Origin: Pedobacter sp. PLR
GTDB lineage: Bacteria; Bacteroidota; Bacteroidia; Sphingobacteriales; Sphingobacteriaceae
DNA length: 64,000 bases
Assembly (NCBI RefSeq): GCF_026239675.1
Contig: NZ_JAPIVQ010000002.1
Coordinates: 558,001 to 622,000, forward strand
Direction: 5' to 3'
Below, in pieces: positions 7,603 to 15,698 of this stretch. The position numbers and the translations under genes are program-made. The notes under the pieces were generated by a model that was not told the DNA's origin, did not search any database, and saw nothing but the letters and a program-made list of their open reading frames with translations. The stretch's first letter is position 1; every line of letters begins with the position of its first letter.

Positions 7603-8898
7603 TTAACTTTCTTTGGCCCAGTTCAACCTGTCTGCCGGAGAGTATTTCCATGGTGCACCATTGTTTTCAATGTTACCCAGCATGGCATTGATGCTGGCCG
7701 GAGCCTGCGACTCTTCCATCACTGCATATCTTCTCAGTTCGGTAATGATAGACAATGGGTCAATGTTGATTGGACAGGCTTGTGTACAGGCATTACAGCT
7801 AGTACAGGCCCATATTTCTTCTCTGCTGATATACGAGTCAATCAATGACTTTCCATCATCAAACCCGTTTCCGGTTTTATCTATATTTTTTCCTACTTCC
7901 TCTAAACGGTCGCGGGTATCCATCATGATTTTTCTTGGAGACAATAACTTTCCGGTGATGTTTGCCGGACATACCGAAGTACATCTGCCACATTCAGTAC
8001 AGGTATATGCATTCATCAGGTTCACCCAGCTCAGATCGTTCACATCTTTAGCGCCAAACTTACCTGCCTCAGCTTCCGGAGGGCTGAATGAAGGATCCAG
8101 CATTGCTTTGACCTCATTGGTAACACTCTGCATATTGGTGAATTCCCCCTTAGGCTCCAGATTGGAGAAATAAGTATTTGGAAAAGCAAACAGGATATGG
8201 AAGTGTTTCGAGTAGGGTAGGTAATTCAGGAAGGCTAAAATTCCGATGATGTGGAACCACCAGCAGCCTCTTTCTATTGCAATAAGCGCTCCTTCCGAAT
8301 TCGGTAAAAGGTTAGAGAGGTATTGGCTCACCGGAAAAGATCCTGCTGCCGTATAATGTGAGGCACCCATAGCCTGTAATTTTGTATCTGCTGCGTTCAT
8401 TAATAAGAAGGCAGTCATCAATAAGATCTCTGTGATCAGGATATAGTTGGCATCAGATCTGGGCCAGCTGGTCATTTCGACACCACTGAATCTTTTTAAT
8501 TTGAGCACGTTTCTTCGGATCAGGAACACCACGCAGCCCAGCCATACGCCTAAAGCCAGGATTTCAAAAGAACCAATTAAGAAGTTGTAGACAGGACCAA
8601 GACCACCAAAAATCCGGTGAGTACCGAAAACTCCGTCGATCATGATCTCTAATACTTCAATATTGATGATGATGAAGCCTGCGTAGACGATTAAATGGAG
8701 AAATGCAGGAACCGGACGGAAGAACATTTTTGTTTGTCCGAGGGCTACTTTGACCATCGTCATGAACCTTTTTTGAGGTTGATCAGTTCGGTCTGCCGCT
8801 TTTCCTATGCGGATGTTGCGGATCACTTTCTTTAAATTATAACTGAACAAGGCTACTGCTGCCAGCGTGATTGCTATAAATAGGATTTGTAACACCAT
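7603..8898 (-). CDS. membrane-bound 4Fe-4S protein (HdrE/HdrC-like fusion)
   Basis: 431 residues. The N-terminal half has several hydrophobic helices (about residues 2-22, 65-85, 105-127, 150-168, 205-225), resembling the cytochrome-b-like HdrE/NarI region. The C-terminal half holds two ferredoxin-like motifs, CTECGRCTSVCP near residue 302 and CTSCNACTQACP near 370. With the downstream CCG-domain protein it forms a plausible quinone-linked electron-transfer complex; such pairs are common in Bacteroidota. No clear promoter of the TAnnTTTG type with a correct -33 box was found upstream. Confidence 0.87.
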   Translation of the reverse strand: MVLQILFIAITLAAVALFSYNLKKVIRNIRIGKAADRTDQPQKRFMTMVKVALGQTKMFFRPVPAFLHLIVYAGFIIINIEVLEIMIDGVFGTHRIFGGLGPVYNFLIGSFEILALGVWLGCVVFLIRRNVLKLKRFSGVEMTSWPRSDANYILITEILLMTAFLLMNAADTKLQAMGASHYTAAGSFPVSQYLSNLLPNSEGALIAIERGCWWFHIIGILAFLNYLPYSKHFHILFAFPNTYFSNLEPKGEFTNMQSVTNEVKAMLDPSFSPPEAEAGKFGAKDVNDLSWVNLMNAYTCTECGRCTSVCPANITGKLLSPRKIMMDTRDRLEEVGKNIDKTGNGFDDGKSLIDSYISREEIWACTSCNACTQACPINIDPLSIITELRRYAVMEESQAPASINAMLGNIENNGAPWKYSPADRLNWAKES

Positions 8899-9012
8899 TT
8901 TTCTGATTCTGATATAGTGTTGCTAAGTTAAAAGAAATACCGCAAAACAAATTACTATGCAAGCATAAAAAGCAAGTTTATTGGCTTTTAAATAAAAAAA
9001 AGAAGATTTATA

Positions 9013-9042
9013 TTTGATTTACAAAAAAAGATGCTACATTTG
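9013..9042 (+). promoter_or_regulatory. promoter of first tRNA-Phe unit
   Basis: TTTG at 9013-9016, 18-base spacer, TACATTTG at 9035-9042. It lies 32 bases before the tRNA. The sequence from the -7 box on is repeated almost exactly 500 bases downstream. Confidence 0.8.
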
Positions 9043-9073
9043 CAATCCCAAATAAGGGACAAGATTATTAAAC

Positions 9074-9146
9074 GGTGCGGTAGCTCAGTCGGTAGAGCAA
9101 AGGACTGAAAATCCTTGTGTCGCCGGTTCGATCCCGGCCCACACCA
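9074..9146 (+). tRNA. tRNA-Phe (anticodon GAA), copy 1
   Basis: 73 bases with a full cloverleaf: D arm GCTC/GAGC, anticodon stem AAGGA/TCCTT with loop CTGAAAA (anticodon GAA), T arm GCCGG TTCGATC CCGGC, discriminator A; the CCA end is not encoded. The acceptor stem GGTGCGG/CCACACC has one C5-A68 mismatch. The second copy carries the same mismatch, so it is not a sequencing slip. Confidence 0.97.
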
Positions 9147-9151
9147 CTTCA

Positions 9152-9186
9152 AAAGCTTCAGAGGAATCTGGAGCTTTCTTGTTTTA
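9152..9186 (+). terminator. terminator of tRNA-Phe copy 1
   Basis: AAAGCTTCAGA (9152-9162) pairs with TCTGGAGCTTT (9167-9177) with one T-G pair around GGAA, then CTTGTTTT. The same hairpin follows the second tRNA copy, with one loop base changed. Confidence 0.8.
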
Positions 9187-9512
9187 TACCCTTTTCAAAT
9201 TTCGATTTTAGCTATTTCGGGATTCTCATAAAATATATTGATAGCTTAGGCTGCCTTCGGGATGAGTTCAACAAACGTTCGGGATGTAGTCAGATTTTAT
9301 GAATCCCTGATAGGTCCTTGTAAATATGGAGCAATCTTAAGTGCAATCCGAACGGATGTCGAACTCATATACAAAGGAAGGTTAAGCCTGAATGAGCAAA
9401 TCATCTTTTTTTTTAAAAATTCATTATCCAACGGATGCCGCTAGTTTATAAATGGTTAGGCTCATTTTTTTAATTAAAGCCCTATACTTCTTTAAGTATT
9501 TTCAAAAAATAT
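9187..9512. other. spacer between the two tRNA-Phe units
   Basis: AT-rich spacer with no supported gene. A short open frame at 9262-9444 has no recognisable motif, start signal or relatives that I can name. The far ends contain AATGAGC (about 9393) and GCTCATT (about 9460), which could pair, with a T run after the second arm, so a further short transcript cannot be excluded. Confidence 0.4.
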
Positions 9513-9542
9513 TTTGTTTTTCAAAAAAAGACCCTACATTTG
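9513..9542 (+). promoter_or_regulatory. promoter of second tRNA-Phe unit
   Basis: TTTG at 9513-9516, 18-base spacer, TACATTTG at 9535-9542: the same arrangement as upstream of copy 1, exactly 500 bases away. Confidence 0.8.
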
Positions 9543-9575
9543 CAATCCCAAACAACGGGACAAGATGTTAAAAAC

Positions 9576-9648
9576 GGTGCGGTAGCTCAGTCGGTAGAGC
9601 AAAGGACTGAAAATCCTTGTGTCGCCGGTTCGATCCCGGCCCACACCA
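9576..9648 (+). tRNA. tRNA-Phe (anticodon GAA), copy 2
   Basis: Identical in all 73 bases to the copy at 9074-9146, including the C5-A68 acceptor mismatch. It lies in a duplicated unit of about 160 bases that also includes promoter and terminator. Confidence 0.97.
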
Positions 9649-9653
9649 CTTCA

Positions 9654-9688
9654 AAAGCTTCAGAGAAATCTGGAGCTTTCTTGTTTTA
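9654..9688 (+). terminator. terminator of tRNA-Phe copy 2
   Basis: AAAGCTTCAGA pairs with TCTGGAGCTTT across GAAA, followed by CTTGTTTT. It repeats the copy 1 terminator. Confidence 0.8.
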
Positions 9689-9793
9689 TAGATTTTTTTG
9701 CGTTATTTATCATAGCCTTAGATTTTATCATTCTTTTCATCCACTGAAATTTGTCATGATAAAAAATAACAGGGGGTTTTAATGATAAATACG

Positions 9794-10825
9794 ATGAGCA
9801 AAAAGGTTTCTATTAAAGACATCGCAAAACTGACCAACACTTCCATTACTACTGTTTCATTTGTTTTAAATGGCAAAGGGCATATTAGTAAAGAAATCAG
9901 CAAGAAAATTCTGGATACGGCCAAAGAGATAGGTTATGAACCCAATCGGATGGCTATCGGCCTGCGTACCGGCGTGTCTAAAGTGATCGGTCTGGTGGTG
10001 GAGAACATTGGCGGTCCTTTTTTCGGCGAAATGAGTAAGGTGATTGAGGCGGAGGCTGAAAAATCCGGCTACCGTATTATTTATTGCAGCACAGATAATA
10101 ATGTTCAGAAAGGGAAGGATGTGATCCGGATGCTGACGCAACAATTGGTCGACGGCTATATCATTACTCCTTTAAAAGGGTTGGAAGACGAGGTACAGAA
10201 ACTTATTGATCAGGGTAAGCCTGTGGTGTTGGTGGATGGGTATTTCCCGGAACTAAACATCCCTCATGTATTGGTCGACAATTATAACAGCGTGGATAAA
10301 GCGGTCAGTTGTTTTATTACAGGAGGCTATAGGAATATTGGTTTGGTGACCTCAGACCTGGATTTGGTTCAATTGCAGGAACGTTTAATGGGCTATCAAG
10401 GTGCATTGAGAAGGAATGGAATAACAGAAGATAAGGAATTGATCTGTAAAGTGCCTTATCTGACGGATAAAGCAGCCGGGATTCAGCAAATTAAATCTTT
10501 TATAGCAGCACATCCAGCAATGGACGCAATTCTGTTTACCACTAATTATCTAGGGGTAATGGGCCTTATCAGCGTAAAAGAGCTGGACTTGCGCATTCCT
10601 CAGGATCTGGCCTTCATCAGTTTCGATGATACGGAGATTTTTAGTCTTTATCCTCCCGGAATTACCACGATTCAACAGCCGGTTTATCAAATCGCAAAAT
10701 ATGGGATTGATCTTTTACTCGCCCAAATAAAAGGAAATCCGTTGGATATGGTCTCCACAACGAAATTACAGATTTCATCAAATCTTATAGAGAGGGGCTC
10801 TACGCTCGCAAAGGATGAGGCTTAA
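9794..10825 (+). CDS. LacI-family transcriptional regulator
   Basis: Ligand-responsive repressor or activator, usually for sugar use. 343 residues from the ATG at 9794, four codons after another in-frame ATG at 9782; the family alignment (VSIKDIAKLTNTSITTVSFVLNG) favours the later one. The N-terminal helix-turn-helix occupies about residues 4-24, followed by the hinge helix (NRMAIGLRTG) and a periplasmic-binding-protein-like sensor domain with the C-terminal DLAFISFDDTEIFSLYPPGITTI segment near 275-298. No sugar genes lie next to it; the nearest downstream gene is a monooxygenase. Target unknown. Confidence 0.93.
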   Translation: MSKKVSIKDIAKLTNTSITTVSFVLNGKGHISKEISKKILDTAKEIGYEPNRMAIGLRTGVSKVIGLVVENIGGPFFGEMSKVIEAEAEKSGYRIIYCSTDNNVQKGKDVIRMLTQQLVDGYIITPLKGLEDEVQKLIDQGKPVVLVDGYFPELNIPHVLVDNYNSVDKAVSCFITGGYRNIGLVTSDLDLVQLQERLMGYQGALRRNGITEDKELICKVPYLTDKAAGIQQIKSFIAAHPAMDAILFTTNYLGVMGLISVKELDLRIPQDLAFISFDDTEIFSLYPPGITTIQQPVYQIAKYGIDLLLAQIKGNPLDMVSTTKLQISSNLIERGSTLAKDEA

Positions 10826-10830
10826 ACTCC

Positions 10831-10861
10831 ACTTGTGAATTGAAAGTCATAACACACAAGT
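10831..10861 (+). other. inverted repeat after the LacI gene
   Basis: ACTTGTG (10831-10837) and CACAAGT (10855-10861) form perfect 7-base arms around 17 bases. There is no T run, so it could be a weak terminator or an operator for the following gene, whose -7 element begins 28 bases downstream. Confidence 0.35.
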
Positions 10862-10888
10862 CAGCTGATATCGGAAGCAATTTGGTTG

Positions 10889-10896
10889 TACTTTTG
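10889..10896 (+). promoter_or_regulatory. -7 element upstream of monooxygenase gene
   Basis: TACTTTTG fits TAnnTTTG and lies 17 bases before the ATG at 10913. No TTTG was found at the right distance upstream, so this promoter may need an activator or be weak. Confidence 0.5.
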
Positions 10897-10912
10897 TGTC
10901 TATTTAATTCAC

Positions 10913-11920
10913 ATGAAGAAAGAACTGACTTCCATTCCATATTCAGTATTGGATCTGGCGACTGTTATAGAGGGGAAAACTCCTGCTGATACTTTTAAAA
11001 ATAGTGCAGACCTTGCGCAACATGCGGAAAGCTGGGGCTATCACCGATACTGGTTAGCCGAACATCACAATATGATTAGTGTGGCAAGTTCTGCCACTTC
11101 TGTAGTGATCGGACATATTGCGGGTGCAACCAAGACGATCAGAGTAGGTTCTGGTGGGATTATGCTGCCTAACCATTCTCCATTGGTGATTGCTGAGCAG
11201 TTTGGTACGCTGGAATCTTTATATCCGGGTAGAATTGACCTCGGATTAGGAAGAGCGCCTGGTACAGATCAGGTTACCGCAATGGCGATTCGTGGCGAAA
11301 GAATGAATGCTGCCAATAGCTTTCCTCAGGATGTATTGAAACTTCAGGCTTATTTTTCTGCGGAAAACTGTAATAGCACTGTTAGAGCAATTCCCGGCGA
11401 AGGTTTAGATATACCGATCTGGATCCTTGGTTCCAGTACCGATAGTGCCCGTTTGGCTGCTGCACTAGGCTTACCATATGCTTTTGCGAGTCATTTTGCC
11501 CCCGCACAGTTCATGACGGCCATTCAGATTTACAGACAAAACTTTAAACCTTCGGAGTATTTAAAAGAACCTTACGTATTGGCTTGCGTTAATGTGGTGG
11601 CTGCGGATACTGATGCAGAAGCTAATAAAATTGCAACTTCTTTATACCAGTTGTTCAGAGGTATTGTGACTGGCAAACGTATGCTTTTACAGCCTCCTGT
11701 CGATAGTATGGATGAAGTGTGGACAGAATATGAAGAGGAGCAGGCCGGACAGATGTTGGCTTGTACTTTTACAGGGACTAAAGAGACAATTGCGAACGAT
11801 CTTCAGCAGTTTCTCGATCAGACTCAGGTAGACGAGATTATGGCGACTTCTCATATTTACGATCATCAGGCAAGATTGAACTCTTATCAATTGCTTTCGG
11901 AAGTGTTTAAAGGTATTTAA
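10913..11920 (+). CDS. LLM-class flavin-dependent oxidoreductase (luciferase-like)
   Basis: 335 residues from the ATG at 10913; the frame is open to a TTG at 10886, but that lies upstream of the predicted transcript start. Bacterial luciferase-like monooxygenase of the MsnO8 subgroup. Seen: [18 protein letters not shown] near the N-terminus, YWLAEHHNM at 43-51, the [14 protein letters not shown] segment and the [15 protein letters not shown] motif near 110-124, all typical of this subgroup. It probably uses reduced FMN from a separate reductase. The substrate cannot be told from the sequence. Single gene after the LacI regulator, followed by a terminator. Confidence 0.9.
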   Translation: MKKELTSIPYSVLDLATVIEGKTPADTFKNSADLAQHAESWGYHRYWLAEHHNMISVASSATSVVIGHIAGATKTIRVGSGGIMLPNHSPLVIAEQFGTLESLYPGRIDLGLGRAPGTDQVTAMAIRGERMNAANSFPQDVLKLQAYFSAENCNSTVRAIPGEGLDIPIWILGSSTDSARLAAALGLPYAFASHFAPAQFMTAIQIYRQNFKPSEYLKEPYVLACVNVVAADTDAEANKIATSLYQLFRGIVTGKRMLLQPPVDSMDEVWTEYEEEQAGQMLACTFTGTKETIANDLQQFLDQTQVDEIMATSHIYDHQARLNSYQLLSEVFKGI

Positions 11921-11978
11921 TTTAAAATCACCATTTACCCGGATAAAAACAGTTCGCAGGGAAGCGTGTTAACACCCG

Positions 11979-12035
11979 CATAAAAAGAGGTAGGAACTAC
12001 TCCAGGGCCTTGTCTTAGCCTATCCTCTTTTTATG
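11979..12035. terminator. bidirectional terminator between convergent genes
   Basis: CATAAAAAGAGG (11979-11990) pairs perfectly with CCTCTTTTTATG (12024-12035) around a 33-base loop. The A and T tracts within the arms can act as T runs in both directions. It lies between the converging monooxygenase and lipoprotein genes. Confidence 0.65.
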
Positions 12036-12102
12036 TGGTTTTTGCTTTTACAGGGATTTTCGCTGAAAAGGGAGTTCCTTTTTGTTTGGATGCCGATGAA
12101 CT

Positions 12103-13011
12103 TTAATTAGCATCCTTGAAAAAATAAAGCGTAGTATATGTTTTTCCAGGTAATTGATAAAGGAGCAAAGGTTTTCCGGCAAAGTCGATTTTTTTAAGCT
12201 GTGCGGACAGGTTTTCATTGGGATAGCTAATTTTAAAGTCTATTGTTCCCTGGTCGTTTTTTAGCTGGTAATAGAATAGCGGCTCTTTTTGAATCCATCC
12301 GCGTAAGCTTCTTTCCGAAGGTTTGAATACCTGATCAGCCCCATTGTCTGCGGCACGATATTCTGAGACAGACTCTGCCGCATTGTACTTGCCTTCGCAA
12401 TAGGCACAGTCTTTAAAAAAGATTTGATAAACTGTTCCTGATTTTTTCAGGAAGTAGAAGCTCCCTTTATAGTCTTTTCGCTGGAAGCTAAGTAGGGTGT
12501 CACCGATTTTTAGCATCTGCTCAAAGGTTTTCATCTCTTTTTCTATAAACTTCCCGTCTTTCCCTGGTTTATCGGTAACTCGTAATTGCTGAATTGGTCG
12601 GTATTGATAGGTGTTGTGCTCAAAATATCCTTTACCGGCATAAATATTTTCCAGGTCATCCTGACCAAATAAGCCATCTAATTCCGGTTCGATGATTTCT
12701 TTAATCAGGTTTAAGGACTCATCGTAAACTCTGAAATAGTAATTGTCGGCAGGTGATTTTTCTACTGGTCTTACAATCAGGATCAATTTTTTTTTATCTC
12801 TGGAAACATAGACACGTCGCACATCTTCTCCTTCCTTACTGAGCTGTTGCAGTTGGGTATTGGCATTTGAAGTATTAAATTCCGGGAAGTACTTTATTTC
12901 CGGATGTTTATCCTGCTGGTCTTCATTAGCACAGGAACTGAAGAAAAGCAGTAAAGAGGAGCTGAATAAAAGAAATAAAATAGAAAGGCCGGTGAGTCGT
13001 TTAGCAGGCAT
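12103..13011 (-). CDS. hypothetical lipoprotein
   Basis: 302 residues. The N-terminus has a long hydrophobic signal (about residues 8-25) ending in SSCAN, a lipobox with Cys27 as the acylated residue. The mature part is rich in Tyr, Phe and charged residues and contains a CAYCEGKYNA segment. No family recognised. The preceding 53-codon gene ends one base before its ATG, so the two are likely co-transcribed. A run of nine A on the coding strand (near 12786-12794) encodes three Lys; I see no functional reason to call it a slippage site. Confidence 0.75.
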   Translation of the reverse strand: MPAKRLTGLSILFLLFSSSLLLFFSSCANEDQQDKHPEIKYFPEFNTSNANTQLQQLSKEGEDVRRVYVSRDKKKLILIVRPVEKSPADNYYFRVYDESLNLIKEIIEPELDGLFGQDDLENIYAGKGYFEHNTYQYRPIQQLRVTDKPGKDGKFIEKEMKTFEQMLKIGDTLLSFQRKDYKGSFYFLKKSGTVYQIFFKDCAYCEGKYNAAESVSEYRAADNGADQVFKPSERSLRGWIQKEPLFYYQLKNDQGTIDFKISYPNENLSAQLKKIDFAGKPLLLYQLPGKTYTTLYFFKDAN

Positions 13012-13012
13012 A

Positions 13013-13174
13013 TTACGTTTTGTTACTTAAAGAAGAGGGGGCTGGTAATAATTCTTCCGGAGGAAGATTTCCTTTAACCAACTCTGTTAATGAATTTATT
13101 AAATTATTGATCAGGGCTAACGTTTCCTGATCTGTAAACTTGAATTTATCCAGAATCTTTATTTTGTGGGTCAT
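13013..13174 (-). CDS. small protein of 53 residues upstream of lipoprotein
   Basis: ATG at 13174, stop TAA at 13015-13013, one base before the next ATG. The product starts MTHKIKILDKFKFTDQETL and continues with an Asn/Leu-rich amphipathic helix (LALINNLINSLTELVKGN) and a Pro/Glu tail. No cysteine, no signal peptide. The tight coupling to the lipoprotein gene and a TATCTTTG element on the minus strand at 13209-13202, 28 bases upstream of the ATG, support expression. Function unknown. Confidence 0.6.
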   Translation of the reverse strand: MTHKIKILDKFKFTDQETLALINNLINSLTELVKGNLPPEELLPAPSSLSNKT

Positions 13175-13290
13175 AACCTATTGGTTTTGTGTATAACAGG
13201 CCAAAGATATAAAATCTCCCTGGCTCTGGATTTTGATCCGGCCCATTAAAAAACATATATTGCGATTCTAAATCCTTAACCAAATTCAAC

Positions 13291-13743
13291 ATGAGAAATC
13301 TCCTTATGATCCTGTCCTTATTTGTATGTAGCGCGTTTTTAACCCCTGCAATGGCTCAAAGTACACCGGTTTTTACTGGTGCAAAAGCAACAAAAAAGCA
13401 TTATAAAGCTTTATATGTTTTAAACAACGGAGAAGAAAAAAGGATCAATGGCTGCTTACGTAACATAAAAAATGCATTGGAAGATCCCCGCCTGAAAGGT
13501 AAACTGGAGGTGGAGCTGATTGTGTTTGGTGATGGCGTAGCTGTTTACAATAAAAATAACAGTTATGAAGCCACATTAAAGGCTTTACAAGCTAAAGGAG
13601 TGGTATTAGCACAATGTGAAAACACGTTGAAAGAGCGAAAAATCGATAAATCTGAACTGTTTGATTTCATTAGTTTTGTGCCTTCCGGCAATGGTGAAAT
13701 TATTCTCCGTCAGGCAGAAGGCTGGGCGATTGTTCACCCTTAA
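13291..13743 (+). CDS. periplasmic DsrE-family protein
   Basis: 150 residues with a signal peptide (MRNLLMILSLFVCSAFLTPAMAQ as residues 1-23, by position) and a DsrE/DsrF-like sulfur-relay fold. Seen: YKALYVLNNGEEKRINGCLRNIKNAL, LEVELIVFGDGVAVY near residues 70-84, LKALQAKGVVLAQCENTLK near 96-114 with one conserved Cys, and the end motif EIILRQAEGWAIVHP. Cytosolic relatives pass sulfur in tRNA thiolation or sulfur oxidation; exported versions are common in Bacteroidota and their role is not settled. It precedes the efflux operon on the same strand, 40 bases away. Confidence 0.82.
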   Translation: MRNLLMILSLFVCSAFLTPAMAQSTPVFTGAKATKKHYKALYVLNNGEEKRINGCLRNIKNALEDPRLKGKLEVELIVFGDGVAVYNKNNSYEATLKALQAKGVVLAQCENTLKERKIDKSELFDFISFVPSGNGEIILRQAEGWAIVHP

Positions 13744-13782
13744 CTTTTTTTGTAAGCCTAAAAAAGGCTATGTTTGCAGCAC

Positions 13783-14220
13783 ATGCATAAATTAATAAAA
13801 CCCATAATCGATCAAAATGCCGGCAAAGGTAAGTCTTTGCTGCTATTTGTACTTATGGGCTGTTTTCTACTTTCTGCGTGTGCTGTGAGAAAAGGCCTTC
13901 AATCTTTTTTTACGGAAGTTAGCCCTGTCAGTCATACGGCGATGAAGCTCAATAAAATCTTGTCTTCAAGAGATTTACTGACTACAGATATCGCTTTTTC
14001 TTGTGCGGTGGCGCTACCTTCCGAAGATGGAAAATCCATTTTTAAGCAGAGCATGATCCAGAAGTCGTCATCGGCCCTGATGTTATTTTTTCTGTTGCCA
14101 GCCTTTCTGTTGTCTGTATTGTCTCTTAAGAAAGACAAACTTTCAAGAGTACCTTCAGGTTTGGTTCCTTCCGGTTCTCCGGTTCCCCTGTTTCTCAAAA
14201 ACAGGCTTTTCCTAATATAG
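13783..14220 (+). CDS. small hydrophobic protein leading the RND efflux operon
   Basis: 145 residues from the ATG at 13783 (a TTG three codons earlier is in frame). An N-terminal segment at about 19-35 ends in LLSACAV, which could be a membrane anchor or lipobox. A second hydrophobic helix lies near 98-115 (ALMLFFLLPAFLLSVLSL), followed by a Pro/Ser stretch and the end PLFLKNRLFLI. Small proteins of this look often sit just before CusA- or CzcA-like efflux genes in Bacteroidota. No metal-binding motif is visible. Possible role as accessory or regulator of the pump is an inference from position. Confidence 0.6.
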   Translation: MHKLIKPIIDQNAGKGKSLLLFVLMGCFLLSACAVRKGLQSFFTEVSPVSHTAMKLNKILSSRDLLTTDIAFSCAVALPSEDGKSIFKQSMIQKSSSALMLFFLLPAFLLSVLSLKKDKLSRVPSGLVPSGSPVPLFLKNRLFLI

Positions 14221-14300
14221 AATCCCGCTGTTCATCTCGCTGGTGTAACTCTTTCTGAGCTTACGCCCAATTACTTTATTTCTACGAATTTTAATTATTG

Positions 14301-15692
14301 ATGATGAAGAAGACTCCTCTTTATTTGACGGGTATGTTGTTGATGCTAACAGGTATCAGCGGATATTCGCAACAGCATAAAGAACTTTCTCTTTCCCGAT
14401 TGTGGGAATTGACAGCGGATCAATACCCATCGCTAACTGAAAAGCAGGCGAAGATAGGTGAATCCGAATACCGGAAAAAGGAATTGCGCAATGCCGCAAT
14501 CCCAACGGTTCAATTACAATTACAAAACTCATTAGGCACCTTTGAAGGTACTAGTGGCGCTTTCTTTCCCGTTCCAGGCGTTTTTAATGTGAGTGGAACT
14601 GGCGGCACTGGTCAGCAGGAAGCTGGCAGCACCACCATGAACAGTTTCGGTTCTGTATTAATGGACTGGAAAATATCCCAGTTTGGTAAGCAGCAGAAGC
14701 AGATCGAGGCTGCGGGTTATGAAGTTCAGGAGGCACAAAGTAATTACGATGCTTCCAAACTGTCACTTCGTGCTAAAACTACCCGACGTTATCTGGAGCT
14801 GCTGTATACCAGTTCCGGGAGGGACTGGGCAGATAAAAATGCGGTTCGTGTAAAGGAAATTCTTGACCTGTCGGTGAGTCTGGCAGAGGCTGGATTAAAG
14901 CCGGGTGCGGATACTGCATTGGCTGCTGCGGCTTATTTACAGGCCCAGGCACAGCAGGAAGATTGGAACGGAAAGTATCAGGCCGGACAAGTAAACATCA
15001 AAGAACTTGCCCCTACATTGGTTGGCGAGCAGGTTGTACCGCTTAAACAGTATATGGGGAAGGTATTTACTTTGGAAAGTCCGGATTCTGTTGCCGCAAC
15101 GCATCCTTTTCTGCAAGCACTGGACAAACAACTTATGGTTCAGCAGCTGCAAAAAGAGGTGATTGGCAAGAAACAATTGCCTTCGATTTCCTTGCTGGCA
15201 GGATATTCTGCACGTGGCACCGGAATTAATTCCGATGGGACAGTGCAAAATAACTATGCATCCGGATTTAACAACGGGGCGCAAAATTACCTTGTTGGTG
15301 TTGGACTGAGCTGGAACTTAACCGGCCTGTATACAGGTTCGGTAGAAAAGAAACGTGCTCAAAAGCAAATTGATGCCGCACAATCCAGATATCAGCTACA
15401 AAAACTTCAAATGAATACCAGTCTGCAATCAGTGTCTTCCAGGATACAGGCGCAGATTAAGCAGGTAGCGAAAACGGGATCGGCAGTCCACAAAACGACT
15501 GATGCCTATGAGCTGTATTTGTCGAGGTATGAGGCCGGGTTGATTAATCTGACGGATCTCCTGCAAATTCAATCTTTATTACAACAGGTAGAGAAAAGCA
15601 ATATTGAAGTTCATCAGGAGCTATGGACGCAGCTCAATACGAAAGCAGAACTGAGCGGCGATTACAGTTTTCTGTTCAACCAACTTAAATAA
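14301..15692 (+). CDS. TolC-family outer membrane efflux channel
   Basis: 463 residues from the ATG at 14301 (another ATG follows at 14304). Signal peptide to about residue 24 (GYSQQ). The body has two repeats of long helices with coiled-coil character typical of outer membrane efflux proteins; beta-strand regions rich in Gly and Ser (GTFEGTSGAF, GTGGTGQQEAG) lie where the barrel hairpins are expected. It provides the outer-membrane channel of the tripartite pump. The gene for the inner-membrane pump begins six bases after its stop. Confidence 0.92.
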   Translation: MMKKTPLYLTGMLLMLTGISGYSQQHKELSLSRLWELTADQYPSLTEKQAKIGESEYRKKELRNAAIPTVQLQLQNSLGTFEGTSGAFFPVPGVFNVSGTGGTGQQEAGSTTMNSFGSVLMDWKISQFGKQQKQIEAAGYEVQEAQSNYDASKLSLRAKTTRRYLELLYTSSGRDWADKNAVRVKEILDLSVSLAEAGLKPGADTALAAAAYLQAQAQQEDWNGKYQAGQVNIKELAPTLVGEQVVPLKQYMGKVFTLESPDSVAATHPFLQALDKQLMVQQLQKEVIGKKQLPSISLLAGYSARGTGINSDGTVQNNYASGFNNGAQNYLVGVGLSWNLTGLYTGSVEKKRAQKQIDAAQSRYQLQKLQMNTSLQSVSSRIQAQIKQVAKTGSAVHKTTDAYELYLSRYEAGLINLTDLLQIQSLLQQVEKSNIEVHQELWTQLNTKAELSGDYSFLFNQLK

Positions 15693-15698
15693 GAAACT

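Noticed and set aside
9262..9444. Open frame of 60 codons between the tRNA-Phe copies
   Set aside because: No recognisable motif, no signal, no upstream promoter box at a useful distance; amino-acid make-up looks random.
9540..9782. 80-codon frame running through the second tRNA-Phe
   Set aside because: It begins inside the tRNA promoter and translates the tRNA itself, so it is a by-product.
12786..12794. A9 run on the coding strand of the lipoprotein gene as a slippage site
   Set aside because: An added A does not lead to an immediate stop, the run is early in the gene, and there is no functional reason for a short form.
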